Of a stretch of 64,000 bases of DNA, positions 57,844 through 64,000 are shown piece after piece. Each line of letters begins with the position of its first letter. Positions within the stretch are counted from its first letter, which is position 1. The position numbers were made by a program, and so were the translations under genes. Below the pieces are notes generated by a model that was not told the origin of the DNA, did not search any database, and was given only the letters and a program-made list of their open reading frames with translations. This DNA comes from Oscheius dolichura. Lineage: Eukaryota; Nematoda; Chromadorea; Rhabditida; Rhabditidae. Location of the stretch: contig OW051497.1 in NCBI GenBank assembly GCA_932521035.1, positions 3,038,001-3,102,000 on the forward strand, written 5' to 3'.

Positions 57844-60800
57844 TTAGTCTTTCGACTTGGCAGTGTAGTACATCCAATATATCAGATTACAAAAAGTAAA
57901 GCTGATGGGGAAAAGTTTCTGACAAAATCTGTAAAGACAAAGATCAGAAATGCGGTTGAGTTGCTAATTCCTTACCGGTCCATATCCTCACCACTCCACT
58001 TTTTGAACAATCGACCAGAAACCAGACGCCTCCTCCGTTTCCGGGAAGCACGTCGTTGTCGGACAAACACCAGCATCTGAAGATGAAGAAGATGCACAAA
58101 ACACTTAGGACTAAGGGCCTCGAATATTGTGGAAACGGGTCTCGAGGTAAAAGTACACTTTCTTTCTCTTTCTGTTCTTTGCCTTACCTCAAAACAGGTC
58201 GGAAATCAAGCGAACCATTGAGTTATTTCGTAAAAGCAAGCCCATTAACCCCTTGTTTACCCCAGGTTACTCTCTCTTTTTCTACAGAGAGCACATGTCA
58301 AATTAAGGATTACGGTCTTTGTTATCTAACCTAATCATCGAAAACAAACTCCTACAGTATGCTATAAAAATAACACGTGGTTTAAACCATCCATTTTTTT
58401 TCTCGTTTTGTTGACTCATCACGAGGAAGGAAACACCCATATCATGTGTTTTTGACCTCCCCAGGGAAAGAGAAGAAGAATCATCTATGTGGACCAGTCA
58501 TTTTTATATTCCCTGTTGATGGCCATGAAAGACACAATCTCAAGAGACCACTTGTGTTCGAAAATTTGATGGCAGAAGAACAAAAATAGGCACGTCTGGG
58601 GGGCTACAATAGAAACGACAATGGCCATTTGGGGGAGATCAGACAAAACACTCCTCATGTTTACAGATGCCTTCCTAAATTTGGATTTGACCCTCAGATG
58701 GGGCAGATCACCTCGCCTCCCTGGGGAATAAAGGGTATATTTTTGATTCCGCCTCTCAGAGATCAGGTGTGCGTCTGGGACCCCCGTATCAGAAGTCTCC
58801 TGTTTTGGAGAATTTGAAATGTGGAAAAACAACTAGCAACAGTTCTACCTGGCTCTCCTCAGCAGACTGTGCAAGGGACTCAAGTTGTTGAGAAACCGAA
58901 GACCGGTCAAAGGCGATCATTTTCCGTCTCTGACCCATTGACGGAATTCCTCTCTCTCTAGGAGAATGTCTGGGAAGAAGAAGGCCCGATACTCATTCAA
59001 TCATTCTATGCAGTGATCGCTCATTCTCCCGCCCGTCGCCGTCGGTCAATCAACTGCCATAAACTCTCGATTTTTAGCCCCTCTCACCTGATTGTTTGCA
59101 TTGGCTTCAACCTCTGGATTACGCTCAGATTCCGGCGGTTTTGGTTCATCGCATTCGACGTAGGTCCTAAAATAAGAAACGGAGAGTGTGTGACGCAGTG
59201 ATTAGATTCACACCTATCAGGCCATTCCTTCTTCCACTCGCCCTCCTCCGGGGAGGCACACTCAGAGAATTGTGGTCTTGGGCCCTTAAAACAAAATGAT
59301 TGTAATTGACTGAAAGGACGATGCTTACGTATCCCGATCGGAAGCTCTTGGTGGAAAATGTTCGTTGGAAGACATTTTTACGTATCTCGTCATCTGTCAT
59401 AAAGTCGTCTGACCTGAACAGGGCACATTCTTCTCTTTAATGAGGAAATTCCTTACGGATCTCGTTGCTTCTCCAAGGTTCCTACCACGGCTAGTTCTAC
59501 GATTGAAAGAAAAATATACCCGACACAGCCGAACATGAACAAGTCAAGTCCTTTTACATATGACACCTGAAAAGAGCCGTCGTCTTTGGAAGGACAGGAC
59601 AGAATTGGCGGGAGATCGCAAAATTTTCTGTGGCTAAGCGCGAAATGGTGCGCAAGGTGCTCTTACCGAAGGGAGGCTATACTCATCATCTGGGCGCTAA
59701 ACTTTTGTGGGTACAAGTACTTCGCAACACTTGGGTGAGCATCGAAAATCACTTGCTTCAAAGAGAAGCAGGCCACAATTCGATGCTCAACCAAAATGGC
59801 TTGCTATTCTTGTAGAGGATGAAAAGGGAAAGAAGAGAGGTAAACCTACTTTTGGTAAACTACGTGACACATTTGAATATTGAAGTGTGAGAGCCATAAG
59901 TGAAGAAACGCCCAAAGTGACACGAGCAGGAAGACTCTTTCTGGAACTGACAAGCTGGATATTGCATTCCGTAGCCAAGTTGTGGGAAAAGTACTACACA
60001 ACAGAGGATAGAGGATAGATTTCTACTGTTCAGTCCAGTATACATGAGAAGGGGAAGTTATTCCGTTCATAGTTCACGTCACATAGGGGTCAATGAACCT
60101 TACCCACCACCGGCTATGGCTCGTTAACCGCTTAGTTTCCTTCTTTTAATTGCTCCCCGTAGTGAGGAAAAACCCACCGATCTAGCCAAAAACTAATCCA
60201 TGAGATGAGCACCATACAGTAGGTTGGGAGGTAGATTTGCAATATATAGAACCCGTAAGACCTCCGAAAGAACAATTTGATATTTAACTGAAACATTTCG
60301 TGTCAAAACCCAGAAGAAATGTGCTTCTACCTGGTCCCAGACTCCAGCTGGATATTGGAATGTCGCTTTTTCGTGTATAAATGTTGTCATATGAAAATCT
60401 GGCAGCTTTACTTCGTCTATGAATTCAACCGGCTGTCCCTGCCGTTTCCAATGTAACCGCACCTAGAAAAACATCCACTTTTGGGAACAATTAGACTGCC
60501 AAATACTTTTCCAACGTTGAATGAATAGCTCTCGAAAATTGTTGTACACATAACTCGATCCATCGGAAAAAAGCTGAAGTCCATTTCACAGGGGGATTCG
60601 ACCACTATCCGATAGTTCATCCAAACTGTCCCGTTAGGAAAAATAGCGAGGAAAATGTTAGGAGTCGGGCTTTGATGAATTTTTGAGCCTTGAAAGGGGT
60701 ACTAGGTAATATTAAGAGCGTTACTAAGTTACCTTTGCTGTTGACGATACATACATTTGGAAGCCAAATATGGTCAACCATCCTGTGAGACAGGGACAAG

Positions 60801-61922
60801 TTCGTCAAGCACTGTGCTCCTTCCTCGTGCTGAAAATAGATCCCTAGATCTTTGTTTTCCCGTTACTGCTTTGTCCGACACCCACATTCCCCGATATCCT
60901 CATGTATTCTATTCTAATGGTGACGATCAGAATAACTAAAGTCCTTATTTGCGAGAGATTCTTTGTTGGTTCCCTCCTCCCGCACCAGTGGTTTTAAATA
61001 ATACGACCTACCTCGAAAGACAATCCGGGATCGTGCCAAATCTGAGAAAACAGAATGTGCATGGTCGATGAGCCCTGGATCTCCGAGATTTCCGACACTC
61101 TCTGGATAAGCAACTGAATTATCACAAGAGTCATTTCAAGTAGGGGGAGAATGGTTACCTCGACGTCCACGTCAACTCCTTTCATTTTCGGAACCAAATT
61201 TCTGTCGTACTTGTTGAGAAGTTCAGTCAAAATCCTGAAGTGTCATCGTGAGAGATCGCTCCTTTTGGCGTGGGAGGTAACGAGCCTAATAGGTTTGTGC
61301 GCGATATTTTGCACCGCGCTTCCTGCCTCAGAGGTCTTTTTTGCTCATAGGGGCACACAACCCATCAGAAACAAAACGTAAGGCTTCATTCGGGTGTAGT
61401 TTTGCAAAAAAAATTGAAAATAAGTGTAGAAACTAGGCAGTTGGGATCTCATACCCTCACAGCTCTCTTCAGGAAGCTGCGATCAGGATAAGCATGAGCA
61501 TGGCTCAAAGATCTCTTTCGCTTCCTTTTGCTCTTACCTGGTAGCTGCTTTTTCTGCCTGCCCAAGAACACAAAACGGCTCTTCTGCTCCTTGATCTGGG
61601 GGCGCCGGAAGACTGGCAACTGAACCTTTTGGTTTTCGCACTCTCGGTGTAAAAAATACCTTCACAGGTGCCATTCTCGGTCAGAATGAATCCCTGCCGA
61701 CATTCACAAGTCTTCCGGCCGTCATCCCACACCTTGCAATAAGAAGACCTCAAGTCGCAACGATTGCATTCTAAATTGAACTCCGGAATCACGGTAAGGG
61801 GAAAAGCGGTGAGGTGGAAGAGGGTCAGGCTCTTGACTCTTTAGCTATAAATTTAGTAACCCACCTTCGTCCAAAGCTGCGACGAGGCTGACAGTGAAAG
61901 TTAAAATGAACGTAAACGCCAT
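57844..61922 (-). CDS. Cys-loop ligand-gated anion channel with EGF-like N-terminal module
   Basis: A pentameric receptor subunit. The start at 61922 gives a signal peptide ([19 protein letters not shown]). The next exon is a six-Cys module: [20 protein letters not shown], then [15 protein letters not shown]. The receptor proper follows: [55 protein letters not shown] and the Cys-loop [17 protein letters not shown]1 is [20 protein letters not shown], then [12 protein letters not shown]2 is [20 protein letters not shown], then VSRSLPK. TM3 is [22 protein letters not shown]4 is [16 protein letters not shown], then TAKSKD at the stop. PAR before TM2 is the signature of anion-selective channels. 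The large intracellular loop spans several exons (59400-58100) and is only partly resolved. The ligand is unknown; GABA, glycine or amine types are all possible. Confidence 0.9.
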
Positions 61923-64000
61923 TACAGGCACATGGCGGATGAGTGACTGAAAAGAGAGGGAGAGTGGGTCTACTTAATTGCAATGGGAGGCCAAAGAGAT
62001 AAGACCAAATTGGAATAGGAAACATAAGGTTGTGGAGTGGATAGAGGCGAGCAGAGACCATCCACGTGTATTGAAATGGAGGGGAGTAAAAGATCCCCCT
62101 CCCTTTAGGGAGGTGTGAGGAAGATAGAGCAGCGATAAGGGATGTTTATTCGAATTTTATTTTGACATATTTAGGAGAACATCGAGATCATCCGTCACTA
62201 TTAGATGTCCCCACCAATCGTCTACATAAAAAGAGGTGAGAATAATAGACATTGAAACATGAAAAGCAGGAGAAAGATGTTATTCCTACCCGTTAAATTA
62301 TGCTACTCTCTTCCCTCTTAGGCTAACAACATGACAGAGGAAAAGAAAGAGGGAACTTCGCCCCGATTGGCTCAATGGAATTTCCTCAATGTCGTAGTGT
62401 TAGGACACCCCCCTCGACATAAACGTTCCTCTCGTTTACAAACAAAGGAATTAGAGAATTCGTTGTGGGGTGGGAGATCATGAAATAGGGCAAAATTTGC
62501 CTCACGACCCAAACAGATCTAATTAAACCCATAGCTTGGAGGTTAGCGGTCATTTAGATTTTAAAGATTGCAAGTACCCGGACGTCCGCTCCAGACAATA
62601 ATAATAATTGCACGGGTTGCAATTAAAAGCGAACACCCAGAGAGATAGAGAGGAAGTTGTTGAAGGGGGCTTACATTCTTTTCTAGTCGGGGCTTTCCCG
62701 GGACTGGAAGCACAGAATGACCCCACTTCAAGCTGTTGGATTCCGGTGGGGGCGGAGCCATGAAGTCTCCCCAGGAAATCAAGAAAACCTTTGAAAATAT
62801 CAAATTTGACCTTAGAGGTTCGGAGTGGCGAGCTAGAAAAAGTCGGAGATGAGTCGGCGCCCGCAGCAGAATCAGGCTAACAGCCCCCGATCAGAAGTGC
62901 CTTTTGTTCACGAGCCAAAACATTTGAGGAGGGAGAGAATACGAGAGGGAAAAGAGAAAGGTGAAAATTCTTTGACACGGCCAACCTGCCACAATGATGG
63001 AGCAGGCCGTTTAGCAAGTAACACTGTGGCTGACGGGAATCAGCCCTGACTAAACAATTGTGGCTCCCAGGAGCACAAAAATCGCTTTAAACTCGTGCGA
63101 AAACCGTTTTTTTTTTGGAAATTGCAAAAAACAGTAGGGAGTACAGTAGGAAGAAATAAGAGAATATCTACGGGGGCGATTTGGAACACTTTCTGGAAGT
63201 GCCGCTCTAAAAGCTCTAATAATGGGAGTGACGGAACAATCTCTCGAGCGGAAAAGATTGAACCTGCCGGGGTGGCTCAAGGAACCATAAAGATAAATAT
63301 TTGCCCTGTCCTAAAATTAACCTCGCCATTTGGACGTTTATAACCAAAAATAGGGGTTTTTTATTCTGTAAAATTTCCGTTGTTTATTTCCGAAAAGTCG
63401 AACCAGGTTCGCTCGTCTTTTTGGATATTCTTAGAGTCAAAAATAGCCGAAAAGAGGAAAAAGGGGAAGTGAGGAAGGCGTCCTCAAGATGTTCTAGACC
63501 CGCGCATGGGCCGTGACCATAAGCAATTTAAGCAACGTGATGTTTAAAATTCAAGGAAGTTCCAGGGGGAGTAGAGCTGGGGATACCTGTTAAAAGGTCC
63601 CCTGTTACAGCTGTTGGAGGGGATCCACAAAACATCAAGTGGAAACCCAATACCGATGGTTGACAGGTTGGACAAGAACTGGCATTCCCGGAATTGCAAA
63701 TGGAACATCTTGAGACTCGTCTGGAGAGATGAGGAAATGGTTAACACGGGGAAATGAAGATTTCCCTCATATCAAATTTTAAGCTGTAATAATCAAAAGT
63801 CTTCCAATGGGCGAAAATTTCCGGCTTTCGGTAGAAATGACACTTTTTTTGATTGAAATTGAAAGGTATATTAACTTTTGGAAATTTGAAAACAAGAGCA
63901 GCGGTCAGATAAAAAGGACGTTCTCTAATGGAATGAAGTGGCTATAAATCTCGCAAAGTGAAGGCAAGGATAACAATCGCCGCCGGTGGCAGCCGCGCGT
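61923..64000. other. upstream region of the ligand-gated channel
   Basis: About 2 kb with no gene that can be supported on either strand. The plus frames at 62849-63343 and the minus frames at 62561-62803 and 63050-63280 lack domains and splice signals. Probably promoter and intergenic DNA. Confidence 0.4.

Noticed and set aside
57781-58080. 99-residue plus open frame
   Set aside because: Complement of the last exons of the minus-strand ligand-gated channel ([12 protein letters not shown] and the TM4 exon), which are the real coding sequence.

Overview
This is nuclear DNA from a nematode, probably a rhabditid-type (Caenorhabditis/Steinernema-like) worm. Most introns are 35-60 nt and end in TTTCAG or TTTTAG. 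At least eight genes have a splice-acceptor-like TTTCAG/TTACAG 0-12 nt before the start ATG, as expected for spliced-leader trans-splicing. The gene content is also nematode-like: ceh-22, dpy-11, a TWK K+ channel, a nematode-type nuclear receptor, a serpentine chemoreceptor and a T20D4.11-type secreted protein. Gene models were built by hand from exon reading frames, donor/acceptor sites and phase. Exons too short for simple ORF calling are included. The species cannot be named from the sequence alone.

Layout. 0.6-6.4 kb: two tandem ABHD12-type alpha/beta hydrolase genes (+). 6.6-8.2 kb: two related four-pass membrane genes (-). 8.6-9.0 kb: a small basic-repeat protein (-). 10.2-11.7 kb: a 7TM chemoreceptor (-). 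12.4-12.8 kb: a secreted FRPGFN-repeat peptide gene (+), facing a nuclear receptor (-, 12.9-14.4 kb). 15.5-16.7 kb: a third multi-pass membrane gene (-). 17.5-18.9 kb: a Cys-rich secreted, probably GPI-anchored protein (+). 19.2-21.6 kb: an unrecognised cytosolic protein (-) whose 1.2 kb intron holds a transposon-like insertion. 24.1-25.2 kb: a possible chemoreceptor fragment and an unrecognised protein (-). 26.5-26.9 kb: candidate peptide-precursor genes on both strands.

31.4-34.8 kb: a two-pore-domain K+ channel (+). 36.9-39.8 kb: the NK-2 homeobox gene ceh-22 (+). 40.7-44.5 kb: two microsomal-type epoxide hydrolase genes (+) only 145 bp apart, sharing a near-identical block that includes an intron. 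45.7-46.9 kb: cytosolic malate dehydrogenase (+). 48.5-50.3 kb: dpy-11/TMX1 (+). 50.7-52.3 kb: a UCH-family deubiquitinase (+). 55.07-55.34 kb: a palindromic MITE ending in TTAA. 56.4-57.1 kb: a small phosphosite-rich protein (+). 57.8-61.9 kb: a Cys-loop anion channel with an N-terminal EGF-like module (-).

The genes do not form one pathway. The visible organisation is local duplication (ABHD12 pair, epoxide hydrolase pair, tetraspan pair), an operon-like epoxide hydrolase pair, and tightly convergent 3' ends at 6.6 kb and 12.85 kb. The most novel-looking items are the FRPGFN-repeat secreted peptide, the candidate peptide precursors at 26.5-26.9 kb, the epoxide hydrolase conversion tract with its GC-AG intron, the MITE, and the EGF-bearing ligand-gated channel.
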